A DNA stretch of 64,000 nucleotides. Origin: Eledone cirrhosa (Eukaryota; Mollusca; Cephalopoda; Octopoda; Eledonidae). Location: the NCBI GenBank assembly GCA_964016885.1, contig OZ024749.1, positions 27,733,372 through 27,797,371 of the forward strand. The letters run 5' to 3'. A program made the translations under genes and the position numbers. Shown one piece after another: positions 13,035-28,000 of the stretch (its first letter is position 1; the number at the start of each line of letters is the position of its first letter). The notes under the pieces are model-generated. The model saw nothing but the letters and a program-made list of their open reading frames with translations, did no database searches and was not told where the DNA came from.

Positions 13035-15099
13035 GGCAAAAGACATAAATATAAAGAATACAAAGAATTTTCTTAGCAACAACTTACTTGGCAGTCCAGG
13101 CAAATGGCATTCGGTGATGTCCGATCCTGGAACAGAACAGTTTCATCTGTCGGTGTATTTTGGTTCCTACTTTGGTGTCTGTTGACTTCATGTAAGGCTC
13201 TGTACAGTGAGATACACTACCTTGTAAAACTTTCTCTATTTTGGCATATAGGTAGATGTTGGATTGGTGCCCAGTCACAGAAAATACGGCCTGTTTAACG
13301 AGATGACAAAATTAACGAGAATGAAATTAATGAGATTTATTAACTTTTTATCCTTAACAAAACATCTGACAATAGTTACGGTCTTTTGGGCTTTTTGTGG
13401 GGGTTTTTGGTGTTTTTCATTCTTCCATGTTTGTCTGTGATGGTGTGAAACTAAACAATGGATTAAGTCTACAACAAAAGTACCACCATAACAGGATTTG
13501 AACTCAAGGCTGGAATAAATGTCAAAAGGATTCTCGTCTGATGCTTCAGTAATTCTGCCAATCTACAGCCCAATTGTTAGTGAAACTACATAGTACAAGG
13601 GTCCCAATAATCAGTCAGATTTCATATTACAAGGGTCCCATTTTTCAGACTTCACAAGAGATCCAACTGTCAGACTACATATTACAAGGGCCCCAACTGT
13701 CAGACTACATATTACAAGGGATCCAATTGTCAGTTAAACTTCAATTTGCAAAGGTCCCAAGTATCAGTTAAATGTCATTATGAGGGACCTCAACTGTCAG
13801 TTAGACTCCATATTTCTAAGGTCCTCAATTGTTAGTCAGACTACATATTACAAGGAACCTTAATTGTTGTTTTATCAGAGATACTTACTCGTCTTTCCTT
13901 CGAATAGAACCACTTTTCATCAAATTTATATAACTCCGGCGTCGTGTTCTTCACACCGTCTACTGTGTGTAGTCTGTCAGAGGCGTGTAACAACTCTGGT
14001 GGGATCATTGAACGAATATACATACTGTTCGGGTCAACATAAAAGTCTTCTGTGATTTTTTTCCCCGCTTTGGCATCGTAGAGAGCAAAAGATATGAAAA
14101 ATGGTTCCGGCTGAAATAAGACAGATAGGGAGACATGGAGTTGACATAGAGGAGAAAATGGAACATGAAGATAAGGAGGAGGGGTATTATACATGAAATA
14201 TAACTGGTAGGGTAATATACATGAAATATAACTGGTAGGGTAATATACATGAAATATAACAGGTGGGGTTATATACAGGAAACAAGAAAGGGTAACAAAT
14301 AAACAAGAAGACAGGAGAGAATGGAACATGAAGATAAGAAAGAGAACGGGTTATATACATGAAATATAACAGGAAGGAAAATATACATGGAACAAGAAAA
14401 TGGAACATGAAATAAGATATAGAAGGGGTAATATACATGAAACAAGATGGGAACAAATAGACGAAGATGGGGGAGGAAATGGAACATGAAATAAGACATG
14501 AAATAATACATGAAATAATACATAAAATATAAGAGGAGTAAGAATATACATGAAACAAGACAGGGAAGAAAATGGAATATACATATATATTATCTATGTT
14601 TACACACAAACACACACATACTTTATTTTTATTGACCGCGAAAGAATAAAATGTAAAATTGGCCTCAACAGGATTTGAACTCAGAACACATTGAGCCGGA
14701 ACAAATGCTGAGGAATTTAATCCAATGCCCTAATGACTTTGCCAATTCACTGTTGAGCAAATATCAAAACTGGGTTAAATCTTGCAGGCTGTGAGAATAA
14801 AACCTTTACATTAATGCCTTTATTAGCTGAAGTGTTCAGAGAATGTTAAAATAAACCCACACACAACAACATAATATTACCACAACTGGTGTAGACATCT
14901 TGCCTGCAAGCTATTGCATAGATTTTTAGAGTTGATGTAAACATCATGTACCACCACATTGCTCCCACCACCTAACGAGCATATCATCATCATCATCATC
15001 ATAGTCATTCAATAAATAAATAAATATATATATATATATATATGTATATAGGTACTTATATATATGTATGTATGTATATAAGTATGTATATATGTATGT

Positions 15100-15131
<32 letters not shown>

Positions 15132-15975
15132 TATGCAGATCTCTTCATACCATACCTTCACATCTCTATATCCACCTCTCTCCCTCTAGGTATCTACATA
15201 TATCTCTCTCACTCACTCAATCTATTTAATCCCCCCCCCCCCCACACACACACACCTACACCAACAGAAATTATCTCTGCCCTACAGGGTAACACTTTCC
15301 CCCACAAAATGTGTGATTGCATATATATATATCCCGTCCAAACCCATGCAAGCGTGGAACATGGACGTTAAACGATGATGATGATGATAAATATATATAC
15401 ACTTACAATACAAGTGTATATGTATAGATGTATGTAGGTGTATACAACAGCAACAAGAAATCAGTTTAAACCATGTCTATTCAACAAGTTAATCTGAATG
15501 TTGTGTAACACCTCCAGGACAGGACATACTGATACTACAACAATATCAAAACTACCAGTAAAAACAACAGAGCTGTGTTCAGTAATGCAGTGACAGCACA
15601 CAAAAATATCGTTAATAATAATAAGGATTTCTACTACAGGCACAAGGCCAACAATTTTGGGAAAAGGGAAAGTCGATTAAATTGACCCCAGTGCATTACT
15701 GGTACTTTATTTTATCGACCCCGTAAGGATGAAAGGCAAAGCTAACCTCGGCGGGATTTGAAATCAGACCGTAAAGGGCTGTAATTCTATGCCTCAAAGC
15801 ATTATGCCCGATGCTCTACCAATACTGTCAATCCATCACCTTAATAATAATGATAATTTCTTTCATTGACCACAAAGGCCCAGGACATTGAGGACAGTAC
15901 AAGGACAAAAGCAACACTACACAGAAAGGGGACATCACTGAAGTAGGAATAATAATAGAAATTCTAATAATAAAT

Positions 15976-16020
<45 letters not shown>

Positions 16021-16401
16021 ACTCACATTCTGTAGATTCTCTATACACTCATCATCAGAAACATTGGCCTGTAACTTCAGTTGAAATTCTTGGAGTCTTA
16101 AAAGGAATCGGTCTCCAAGAGCTTTAGGAAAGACATCAATAACATCTTTGTTGGTATAAACCTCTTCTTCCTCTCGACCATATCCAAATCTCTGCAAATA
16201 TAGAAGAACAATGACATAAATATTAAAATATATTGGTTCTTATATGATATGATTAGTAAAACACACACCTTCTAAAACCATATTATCTGGTTCATGACAA
16301 ACCACAAACTACTACGCCACCATATAAAAATTCTCTGTTGAAGCTTTCTAAACAACTTCCCTGCTTTGTGTAAACCTCATAGCTATGTTTAAGAAACTAA
16401 A

Positions 16402-16448
<47 letters not shown>

Positions 16449-16770
16449 AAGCAGACTTTGTTTATAAACGACTAGTGAATTTGAAAATTAAGTTGTAACA
16501 TGTGCATATGTCGCATTTTACTAAATAGAATTAGTGTATTAGTTGGGATTTTAAAAGACCCTCTGAATGGAAAAAAGGATGAGTATTGATGCACATGGGA
16601 TTCGAACCTACATCTTTGGTTTGCCGGGCCAATGTGATACCATTACACCAACACACCAAAGAAGCTTTATAACCATAGCAGGTATATATATATGTAAATA
16701 AATAGGGAGACACAAAGCAGGATTTGTTTACAAATGGCTAACGAATTTGAAAATTAGGTAGTAACATGTG

Positions 16771-16810
<40 letters not shown>

Positions 16811-17206
16811 TTCTATTTAAATTGTTGGGATACAACAAGCAAATATTTTTATAACTGATATAAAGCACTCAACAAATTATTGGAGTAAAAATACGATATA
16901 TTAACAAATGGAAACTATATTTATAAAACCATATTTATTTCATTATACATATTTCAAGGACACCAAGTTAAATTATGGTGTGCTTTCATCAGATAAAATA
17001 TAATATAGAGCAGTTTTATAACTATCCGGGAGCTTCCAACAGAAATGGTCGCATTCTTTAAGGGTATGTCAATATTTATTTATAAAACTGCTCTATATTA
17101 TATTTTATCTGATGAAAGCACACCATAATTTAACTTGGTGTCCTTGAAATATGTATAATGAAATAAATATGGTTTTATAAATATAGTTTCCATTTGTTAA
17201 TATATC

Positions 17207-17242
<36 letters not shown>

Positions 17243-18069
17243 GACGTAAAATAAGAAAATTTAAAAAATTAAAAATTAACTTACTAAAATGTTCACTCCA
17301 ATTGCGTTACGTAACTATATTTATTCCCTTACAGAAACTAATTAGTTGGAGTGAAAATTTTAGTAAGTAAGTTAATTTTTAATATTTTCTTATTTTACGT
17401 CTTTCATATAATTGTTCTGCATCCCCCTGCATAGAACCACAAAGGTACTAAGACATAAGATATATATTTGCTAGCATGGGTATACATCTGTATACATATG
17501 TTGGTAGATATACTAATTCTCTATATTTATCTCCAAATTATTTGTTGAGCAAAACTTGCCAAAATTTACTGCTATGGTTCATGGTAGTAGTTAGGCTCTT
17601 GTCGTAATACCACCCCACTCCTCATTGATTAACCTCAGTGTCACGTGATTGATTCTTTAGAATTTGCCACTGATCAAGTAGGCAGTGAATTTTTTCAGTG
17701 CCCTGGAATTTAGTCCCCACTAGCTTTATTCCATCCACTGAATTATTATTTTTATATGGGTTCCTAGTGTCCGCGCATTGCCTGGGAACTTAGCTGAGAA
17801 TAGACTCCCTGATGACGTAAGGACTTCTCTATAGTTGCATTACGTAACTATATTTATTCCCTTACAGAAACTAATTAGTTGGAGTGAAAATTTTAGTAAG
17901 TAAGTTAATTTTAGTAAGTAAGTTAATTTTTAATTTTTAAAATTTTCTTATTTTACGTCTTTCATATAATTGTTCTGCACCCCCCCTGCATAGAACCACA
18001 AAGGTACTAAGACATAACATATATATTTGCTAGCATGGGTATACATCTGTATACATATGTTGGTAGATA

Positions 18070-18131
<62 letters not shown>

Positions 18132-20335
18132 CAAAGGTAAACAATATATAGCTCAATTTGTATGTGGAGAATTACCTATGATAGTATATAGTTGCCAAAT
18201 AGAATTAGCTCAATGTGTTTATATATATATAGGAGGCACGTGGCTTAGTGATTAGAGCATTGGCCTTGCAATCGAAAGGATGGGAGTTCAATTCTCAGAC
18301 TGGGCGATGTGTTGTTTCCTTGAGCAAGGTACTTTATTTCACATTGCTCCAGTTTACTCAACTGTAGAAATGAGATGATAGGGACTGGGGTCCCTATCAT
18401 TCCACTGCAAAGTGGTCGTGGAGGTGCCACAGCAAAAAAGCACCCAGCACTCACTGTAAATGAGGTTGGTGTTAGGAAGGGCATCCAGCTGTAGAAATCA
18501 AGCCAGAATCAGTTCCCATCCCACCCTTGCAAGCAGGGAAAAGTGGACGTAAAATGAAATGATGATATATATATATATATATATTGAAGACCATAAAGGC
18601 AGGTCTCGAAGAATGTGTGAACTAGATCTCATCCATGATTAATAAAAATACACCTTTCAAAACCATATTATGAGGTATATGACAAACTATTCGACTTTAT
18701 AAAACATTGTGGATCTACTAGAAGCTGCTAAACTAGCGCCTCATATAATATATATCATCAAAAGAAAAGCCCTGAAGTTCTTTGGTCATATAAAAACATT
18801 CACAAAAAAATATTTCTAAAATATGTATGGAGGGTATAATTCAGGGTAAAAGAAAGAGATAGATCAAGAGATAGGTCACTTGGGCAGAAATAGTGGAAAT
18901 CTGATCCCAGAATGTAGAATCTGATGTCACAAAGGAGATGACAAAATAATATAACATGTGGCATGGCATAGTGGTTGAGAGGACCTGACCTGTCCAGTAA
19001 TGTAAAATGATGATAACCAAAGGAGAGAAAACATATTTATCAATAAAAGATTGAAACAAAATCAGATATATCGAGACATGGGTGGAGATGGTGAGAGCTG
19101 GTCTCAGATTGCTGAAGCTCACAGAGGAGATGACAAAGGACCGTGATGAATGGAGAGATGCTGTGCTGAAGAGGACCCATCCCACCCTGCAAGCAGGGAA
19201 AAGCGGACATAAAATGATGATGATGATAATGATTGCTGGTGATTCAACCCACTTCCCACTTATAACACTGGTACACTGGTATTTATATAGCCAGCCAGAC
19301 TGTTTGAAGTGGTGTTGAACACAATAAGACTAAATGTTAAAACAAAATAATAATTCCACAGACAATTCCATCTTCCAGCTGACCTTTTGAAAACAAGTAA
19401 ACAAACAATAAATAAATAAACAAATAAATAAATAAACAAATAAATATAGAATGAATAAAACAAATGAATAAATAAATAAACAAATAAATATATAATGAAT
19501 AAAAAAAAAATAGATAAAAACAAATAAATAAATAAAAATAAATAAACAAAAAATAAATAAACAAATAAACGAAATAAACACACAACAATAACGACAAAAA
19601 ACAACAAAAAATACAAACAAAGAAAAACCACAATTGAAGCAGCTCTGGGGTGGTTTTTTTTTTTTTTTGAAAAATCAAAACAAAGTTTAAAGCCAGAAAA
19701 ATATTTTCAGTTGAACTTTATAAAAGACACTTTAAAGAAATGTTAATAATCCAACATTTGTTGTTTTGTTTTACTTGTTTTTCTTTGGCTTTTATTTGTT
19801 TTGTTGTTTGTTTTTGTTATTCTTTTGTTTTTCAGAAGACATTTCGAAATTTCAAACCCTGTTGCTTCTTCAGAAGACAGTTACAGTGGAATTGAGAAGA
19901 AAGGAGAGAGAGTGGGGAAGAAGGATTTACATCTTCAAAGTGAAATGAAGATATGTCTTGTCAGATTAAAGTTGGTTGTTTTCAACTCACTTTAATTATA
20001 GAATCAAACAAAGAAATATCAAATATATTATTTTTATGTTGTTATTGTTGTGGTTGTTGTTTTAAAAGATTACAATTATTGGATGATATATATTGTCTGT
20101 ATCATCATCATCATCATCATCATCACTAACATCACTGTCATCATCAGCATTGTCATAACTATCATCACCACTATTGTCATCAACATTATCGTCATCGTCA
20201 TCACCACTATTATCATCATAGTGATCATATCATCGTCATCACTAACACCACCATCATAAGCATCATCACTACTAATACCATTATCATCATCACCACTAAT
20301 ACAAGAGTGCGTCACATTATGTGAGCATATGTAAT

Positions 20336-20369
<34 letters not shown>

Positions 20370-23300
20370 CGATATTAACAAATGGAAACGATATTTATAA
20401 AACCATATTTATTTCATTATACATATTTCAAGTTAAGTTATGGTGTGCTTTCATCAGATAAAATATAATATAGATCAGTTTTATAAATAAATATTGACAT
20501 ACCCTTAAAGAATGCAACCATTACTGTTGGAAGCTCCCGGATAGTGGAGTTGTAGCTTAATTATATTATTAGTATTGGATAAGCCATTGGGTTATGGAGA
20601 AAGATAGAGAAGGAAAGAGAGGGAAATATAGAGAGAGAGAGGAGACAGAGAAAAGGAGAGAGAACGAAAACCTCTAAGTCATATCTTGTTGAGTTAACTT
20701 AACAATTGAGATGAAATGAATAAATAAAATTAGAAATGTTAATAAAATTAGAAATGTTAATAATCATGAATGGAATATACATATATAATATGAGAAATTT
20801 AACCATTGTTTAAATATGATTAGATGTTTAGTTAATCAGTTAAATATTGAGATCAATATATAAAAAAATTGGGATCTATATATTAAGAAAACCATATATT
20901 ATTAAAGATCTAAATATTATATAACACATATACACACGCAAAAATACATACATATAAATATATATACACACTTATAAAATACATATATATATCTAACTAC
21001 GTATATAATATATACATACAAAACATAAAGGATTCTTTAATTTAATTTAAGATATAGGAATCTTATAAACTGTTATAATTGTTAAGATATTAAACAAAAT
21101 TTATCAAATTGGATATTGCTTGGGTTATTAGTGGTATTTTGGTTAGGTTTTAAATTTCTATTATTAATTCTATTAATATTTTGCGCTAAATTTTTGGTGG
21201 AAGAATAAGTTAATTTTATAGTATGTCTATTAAAAATTGAGTAATATCTATGTGTTCTAGGGAAGCATTTGTCAAGAGCTTTAAAGAATAGTTTAGCAAT
21301 AGGGGTTTTAATATTTAATGAGAAAGGAGGAGCGAACCATAATATGTTCCTAGTTCTATTTCTTTTACTGCTTTCGGAATTAATGTAAGGTTTTCTATTA
21401 TAGTTGTTAAAATTGTTACCATAGTTAAAATTGTTACGATTATGGTTGGTTGTTATATTATTAATATAATAATAATATAACAACCAACCATAATAACCCA
21501 AGCAATATCCAATTTGATAAATGTAACTGTAGAAATAAATCTAACTGTCCGTTAAATAACAATTGCTTAGCTAAAAATATAGTATATAATTGTAATGTAA
21601 AAACTAATTTAAATTCATTTAATTATGTGGGATCCACTTCCACAGAGTTTAAATCCCGCTTCAATAATCATAAAAATTCTTTTACAGATCCAAACAAAAA
21701 ATCTTCAACTTCTCTATCTAGCCTATTATGGGATCTCAAACTAAAGAACGTTGAATATTCGTTGATTTGGAATATTTTTTCAAAAGCTACTCCTTTTAAC
21801 TCCTCTTCAGAAAATTATAATCTTTGTATAGAGGAAATATTCTTTATATTAAAGACCAAAAATTCCCTGAACTTAATAAATAATTTATTCAGTTGCTGTA
21901 GACAGATTAAACTCAACGTTTAAATATAAATTTAAAATGTAATATATAATTAATTAATTAATTTTATTAATATATTGAACCTGTCGATAAATCATTAGAT
22001 TCCTTCATCTTTTTTGACTGATTATACACTCAAGTAAAAATAACTTTTCTTCCTAAATATAAATAAATAAAAATAAACTATTCTAGAGAAATATACTGAG
22101 AGCTCTTGAAAGGAGAAAATATTTCTTATATTTTTATTGTTATTGTCTGATAGCTGCTTCTATTTTCGAAAGTTTATCCTTTCAAAGTTTCTGTTTGTTT
22201 CTCTTATGGATATAATATTAAGTTAAATATAAGTAGAAAATTTCTATACTAAATCTATTAAACATACTATTATTTTGAAATTATAACTTTTATAATGAAA
22301 TTATAATATTTTAAAATTATATTGTTTTTAAAGTTATATTGTTTATAATTATATTTCCAAATCGTAATATAATTCTTTTGTATTTTAGGTACTCAATTAT
22401 ACTATGTACTGTATTTATATATACTTCTCTCTATATGTGTGTATTGACATACATGTACATATGTTTTATGCATATATGTCTATCTGTGTGTGTATATATA
22501 TACGTGCTGCGTATCTACCTATTTGTGAGGGTACATGTATGTATGTATATGTGGGAATTGTGTATGTACATGTGCATGTATATCCATACAATTCGATTGC
22601 ACTTATGTATAGTGATTATCCCAAGATTCGTGACAGATATACATATAATAACAGCCATAAATACATAACAGGTAATCTTATAAAACTTATATAAAAAAAT
22701 TTTGTTTAATATCTTAACAATTCTAACAGTTTATAAGATTCCTATATCTTAAATTAAATTAAAGAATCCTTTATGTTTTGTATGTATATATTATATACGT
22801 AGTTAGATATATATATGTATTTTTGCGTGTGTATACATGTTATATAATATTTAGATCTTTAATAATATATGGATTTCTTAATATATAGATCCCAATTTTT
22901 TTATATATTGATCTCAATATTTAACTGATTAACTAAACATCTAATCATATTTAAACAATGGTTAAATTTCTCATATTATATATGTATATTCCATTCATGA
23001 TTATTAACATTTCTAATTTTATTTATTCATTTCATCTCAATTGTTAAGTTAACTCAACAAGATATGACTTAGAGGTTTTCGTTCTCTCTCATTTTCTCTG
23101 TCTCCTCTCTCTCTCTATGTTGTTCTGTTCTTTCTCTCTTTCCTTCTCTATCTTTCTCCGTAACCCAATGGCTTATCCAATACTAATAATATAATTAAGC
23201 TACAACTCCACTATCCGGGAGCTTCCAACAGTAATGGTTGCATTCTTTAAGGGTATGTCAATATTTATTTATAAAACTGATCTATATTATATTTTATCTG

Positions 23301-23477
23301 ATGAAAGCACACCATAACTTAATTTGGTGTCCTTGAAATATGTATAATGAAATAAATATGGTTTTATAAATATAGTTTCCATTTGTTAATATCGTATTTT
23401 TACTCCAAATATTTGTTGAGTGCTTTATATCAGTTATAAAAATATTTGCTTGTTGTATCCCAACAATTTAAATAGAA

Positions 23478-23513
<36 letters not shown>

Positions 23514-23789
23514 CATACACACACACACATATATCGACAGTCAATCGACAAGATCCCAGACCTCATTCACTTAATGAGTGGGGTTGACTGAAGAAACAAT
23601 CTTTCCATTGGACTTTCCAATTGCTAATACTGTCTGTCGGTTGAAAATCCAAGCAGAAGGAGCAATATGAAATAAAGTGTCTTGCTCAAGGACATAACGC
23701 ACCGCCCGGTCTGGGAACCAAAATCTCAACCTCACGATTGCGAATCCAGTTCTCTAACCACTCACACGCGCGTGTGCGTGCGTGTGGTG

Positions 23790-23820
<31 letters not shown>

Positions 23821-24792
23821 TGGTGTGTAGTGTGTGTGTGTGTCTTTGTATATCATCATCATCATCATCATTTTAAGTCCGCTTTTCCCTGCTTGCAAGA
23901 GTGGGACGGGAACTGATTCTGGCTTGATTTCTACAGCTGGATGCCCTTCCTAACACCAACCTCATTTACAGTGAGTGCTGGGTGCTTTTTTGCCGCGGCA
24001 CCTCCACAACCACTTTGCAGTGGAATGATAGGGACCCCAGTCCTATCATCTCATTTCTACAGCTGAGTAAACTGGAGTAATGTGAAATAAAGTGTCTTGC
24101 TTAAGGAAACAACACATCACCCGGTCTGAGAATTGAACTCACAACCTTTCGATTGCAAGCCCAATGCTCTAACCACTAAGCCATGTGCCTCCATATATAT
24201 ATATGCATAAATGTGTATATCAATACACGAGTGTCTATATATATATATACATGCATGTATATTTGTATATATATTATATATATGTGTGTGTGTGTATCTG
24301 TATATATGTATGAGTGTGCATTTGTGTGTTGATACACAAGTGTATATATATATATGCCTACATTTATGTCTCTGTATGTGTGTAGATATGATATATGTGT
24401 CACAGTATGTGTATTGATACCAGAGTGTATATATGCATACATTTATGTCTTTGTATGTATGAGTATGTAGATATGAGTGTCACAATATTTGTGTGTATGT
24501 ATGTGTCTGTATCTGTGTTGATACAAGAGTGTGTATATATATGCATACATATATGTCTCTGTATCTATGAATGTGTATGTAGATATGTATGTGCCTGTCG
24601 GCATGTGTATTGATACAGGAGTGTGTATATTTACATACATCTATGCCTCTATGTATGTATGTGTCTTTACCCAATTTTCTAAGCTATTATTTATAACCAT
24701 CGACTGTTGTGACAGTTATTTCCTGCTTTGGAGGTTTCTGTCTTTAAAAAAATCACAAATTGCCTCAATTTATAAATTTTACACACACACAC

Positions 24793-24831
<39 letters not shown>

Positions 24832-24964
24832 CACACACACACATATATATATACATCTTTACAGACATATATATATATAAGGGTTAAAATACTGGAGCGT
24901 GTTGGAGTTAAACACCCTCTTCGTATTATAGAAATGACAGTAATATATATATATATACACAGTA

Positions 24965-25005
<41 letters not shown>

Positions 25006-28000
25006 TGTATGTATAATTCCAGTAGAAACCATTCCAGATAATTATAGACCAGCTGTTTTACTCCACAGAATCAAGATGGTTTCAAGAAGAACAAAAACAA
25101 AAAAAAAATAATCCAAAACAAAGCAAAACCAAATTATAAAATAAAAAAAAATTGAAACAAAATATTTAAAGAGAGGTGGTGGTGGTGTTGGTGGTGATGA
25201 CAGTGGTGGTGGTAATGGTGGTGGTGATGATGGTGATGACAGTGGTGCTGGTGATGTTAATGGTGGTGGTGGTGATGATGGTAATGATGATGGTGACAGT
25301 GGTGGCGGTGGTAATGGTGATTATGGTGGTGGTGGTGGTGATAATGATGGTGGTGGTGATAATTATGGTGATGGTTGTGGCAAAGATGATACCAATGGTA
25401 GTAGCAATGGTGGTGATGATGACAGTGATGATAATGGTGGTGGTGATGTTGGTGTTGTCACTGATGGTGGTGGTAAAAATGGTAGTGATGGTGATGATGG
25501 TATTAATGAAAAAGAAGAGAAATAGCAAAAGAAAAAGTAAGGAATGTGTGAACTACACAGATGGAGAAAAGATACGTGAACTACCACCACCACCACCACT
25601 GCCACCAACACCACCACCACCATCACCAGCACTGCCACCACCATTACCACCACTGCCACCACTACACCATAAATATTTGAATTAACAAATGTTGTTTGGA
25701 TATTTCCTGCTAAATCATTACAGGATGTTAAAGAGTTAACTATTTTAACCCTTAACATGCTGTCTACCCCCTAGTATAGTAGACCAGGCATGTGAAACTG
25801 AGGGTCCCCCGAGGGCCACATGGGTCAGATATGTGTTGTATGAGGGCCACATACGACAACTAACTGAGCACATTACAACTAATTTTTAAAATGTTATATT
25901 ATGAAGATAAAACATGCCTGCGCAGTTAAAACCTTTGTGTGGGCCGCAGGTGTGCTTGTAAAGGGCCGCATCTTTGACATGCCTGTAGTAGACGATGCTA
26001 AAGACACCCAAGGACTAGGTGGTGGTAAATTATGTCTACCACTGTAGTGGACCTGACTCTACTAAAGACACTCATGGACCAAGTAGTGGGGTTAAACTGG
26101 GTGATGGATTAAGTCTACAACTCAAGTCTTGTTATGTGTAAATGTGTGTGTGAGAGAGAGGGGGTGGGGCAGAGAGGAGAGAGAGAGAGTGACAGAGAGG
26201 GGGTGGGATTAGAAATTGTTAGTGCTAAGACAAATTTAGTAACTTGAGGTTCATGATTTCAAACATATATGTGGAATCTATAGAATTAGTAATCAATAAC
26301 TATAATATAATAGAGAGAGAGAGGGGAGAGTGAAGGAAAGTCAGAGAGAGACAATTACAGATTTTGGTTAAAGAATGTAAAAGATATGTTATAATGTCTT
26401 AGACAATTATATATATGTATGTATATATATCATCATCATATATATATATAGAGAGAGATATGAGAAATGAATAAATATATATATGGTCAATATTTTAAGA
26501 TAATTTGATGTATTTCGGCAGCTGAGTTTTCAAAGTAATCTGCAGGGAAAACTGGAGAAAAAGTGTGGTGGGAGAAGGGGGGAGGGATAGGTGGAGTTTA
26601 TTCGAGAATAATGAAGAGGAGGATGAGAAGTATAGGTGAAGGTTATAGGAGAATAGCTAGGAAGAGAGCTACTACTACATCTATACTGTAACCTTGAAGA
26701 TAGAACAGCTGAAAATGTTTGGCACATATAAAAGAAAAAAAAAAATACATTAACCCTTTGGTTCTAAGAAATAAAACCACTTGTTTTAGAGGCTCCTTGA
26801 TACAAACCCTCTTAAAACCAGCTCATATTTTATAAACAAAATCACCTATTTTAGAGGGCTCCTTGATACCAACCTTTCTAAAACTGGCTCAGGTTGTAAG
26901 ACACAAAATCACCTATTTTAGAGGGCTCCTTGATACCAATCTACCTAGACTAGCTCAGGTTAATTAAATGAAACCACCTATTTTAAAGGGATCATTGATA
27001 CCAACCCATCTAAAAGTGGTTCAGGTTTTATGAAATAGAACCACCTATTTTAAAGGACTCCTTGATACCAATCCTCTTAAAACCGGCTTAGGTTTTATGA
27101 ACTAGAACCATCTATTTTGAAAGGTTCTTTGCTTATAACCCATCTAAAACTAACTCTGGTTTTATGAAACAAAACCACCAATTTTAAAGGGTTGCTATTA
27201 AAATTTAAATCTTTCAAGATAATTTTATATATGGAGCATATGTTACGGTATCACCTTAGTAATGAAATAATAAATCATTTTAGTAAATCTCTCAAAATTA
27301 TCAATTAATTGAAATAGAGTGTATTTCATTAAACACTTGGGTTAATAAAAAAAGTTAGCCTTGCCTCTCTTTTGAAAGATGGCTTCACCAAAGAATATTA
27401 GATGTCAGGAAAACAGAAGTGAAGGCAGGAGTGTAGCCTCTACCTTTATGACTGTGGATAGGAATTGGTTTTGTAATTCATCATCATCACAATCACCATC
27501 ATCATTACCATCACCATAATTACCATCATCATCATCATCACCACCATCATTATCATTATCACCATCATTATTGTTTAACCTCTTTGTTATATTTCTAATG
27601 AAATACTTCGTAATTCATACCAAATGTAGAAAATAACTGTAACAACAGTTGATAGCTATAAATAATAGTTTAGAACATTGGTTAAAATAACCGCTATAGA
27701 TGGAAAAAAGTGACCAGCAACAGCTACAGAGAAGCTGATTTTCTAAGCTATTATTTCTAGCAATCAACTAAGGTTAGTTATTTTCTAAATTTGGGATTCC
27801 ATCATCTAAGAATTTCAAATCTACCCAATGATGTGATAGTTTAATTTCGAAATATTTTATATTTTATATTTGAATTAATTAACAAAAAACTTGGCAAGGA
27901 TTTACTAAAATTATAATTTCACTAAGAAAAGTGGTTGACATTTTACCAAACAAAGGGTTGGGAGGACCCCCAGTTGTGTCAAAGATTTGAAACCTCTCCT

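Larger units (their letters stand above)
16811..17213. mobile_element. Foldback of two Penelope-like 3' ends, each with a hammerhead motif
   Basis: Left arm about 16889-17007 is the reverse complement of about 17085-17213, around an unpaired segment holding ctatccgggagcttccaaca. The left side runs on to 16811 with sequence that recurs, inverted, at 23397-23481 at the end of the larger Penelope-like dimer, so both loci share one 3' terminus. (TA)n borders both sides. There is no coding sequence. Confidence 0.8.
20366..23481. mobile_element. Penelope-like element pair, head-to-head inverted dimer
   Basis: Left arm 20366-21100 (minus sense) and right arm 22694-23397 (plus sense) are inverted copies of the same 3' region, more than 700 bases each. 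The centre (about 21455-21500) is a near-perfect palindrome with ggttggttgttatatt. Both halves read outward: the minus half carries the pre-GIY-YIG region ([11 protein letters not shown]), the plus half the [11 protein letters not shown] and GIY-YIG region. Each half lacks what the other has. No reverse transcriptase is left. Hammerhead motifs sit in both distal arms. (TA)n borders both outer ends. Confidence 0.82.

Noticed and set aside
17801..17830. CTGATGA-containing ccctgatgacgtaaggact
   Set aside because: No GAAA with a paired stem II and no stem III follow.
25166..25685. Met/Val-rich and Thr/Ile-rich frames in the GGT tract
   Set aside because: Triplet repeat composition, open on both strands.
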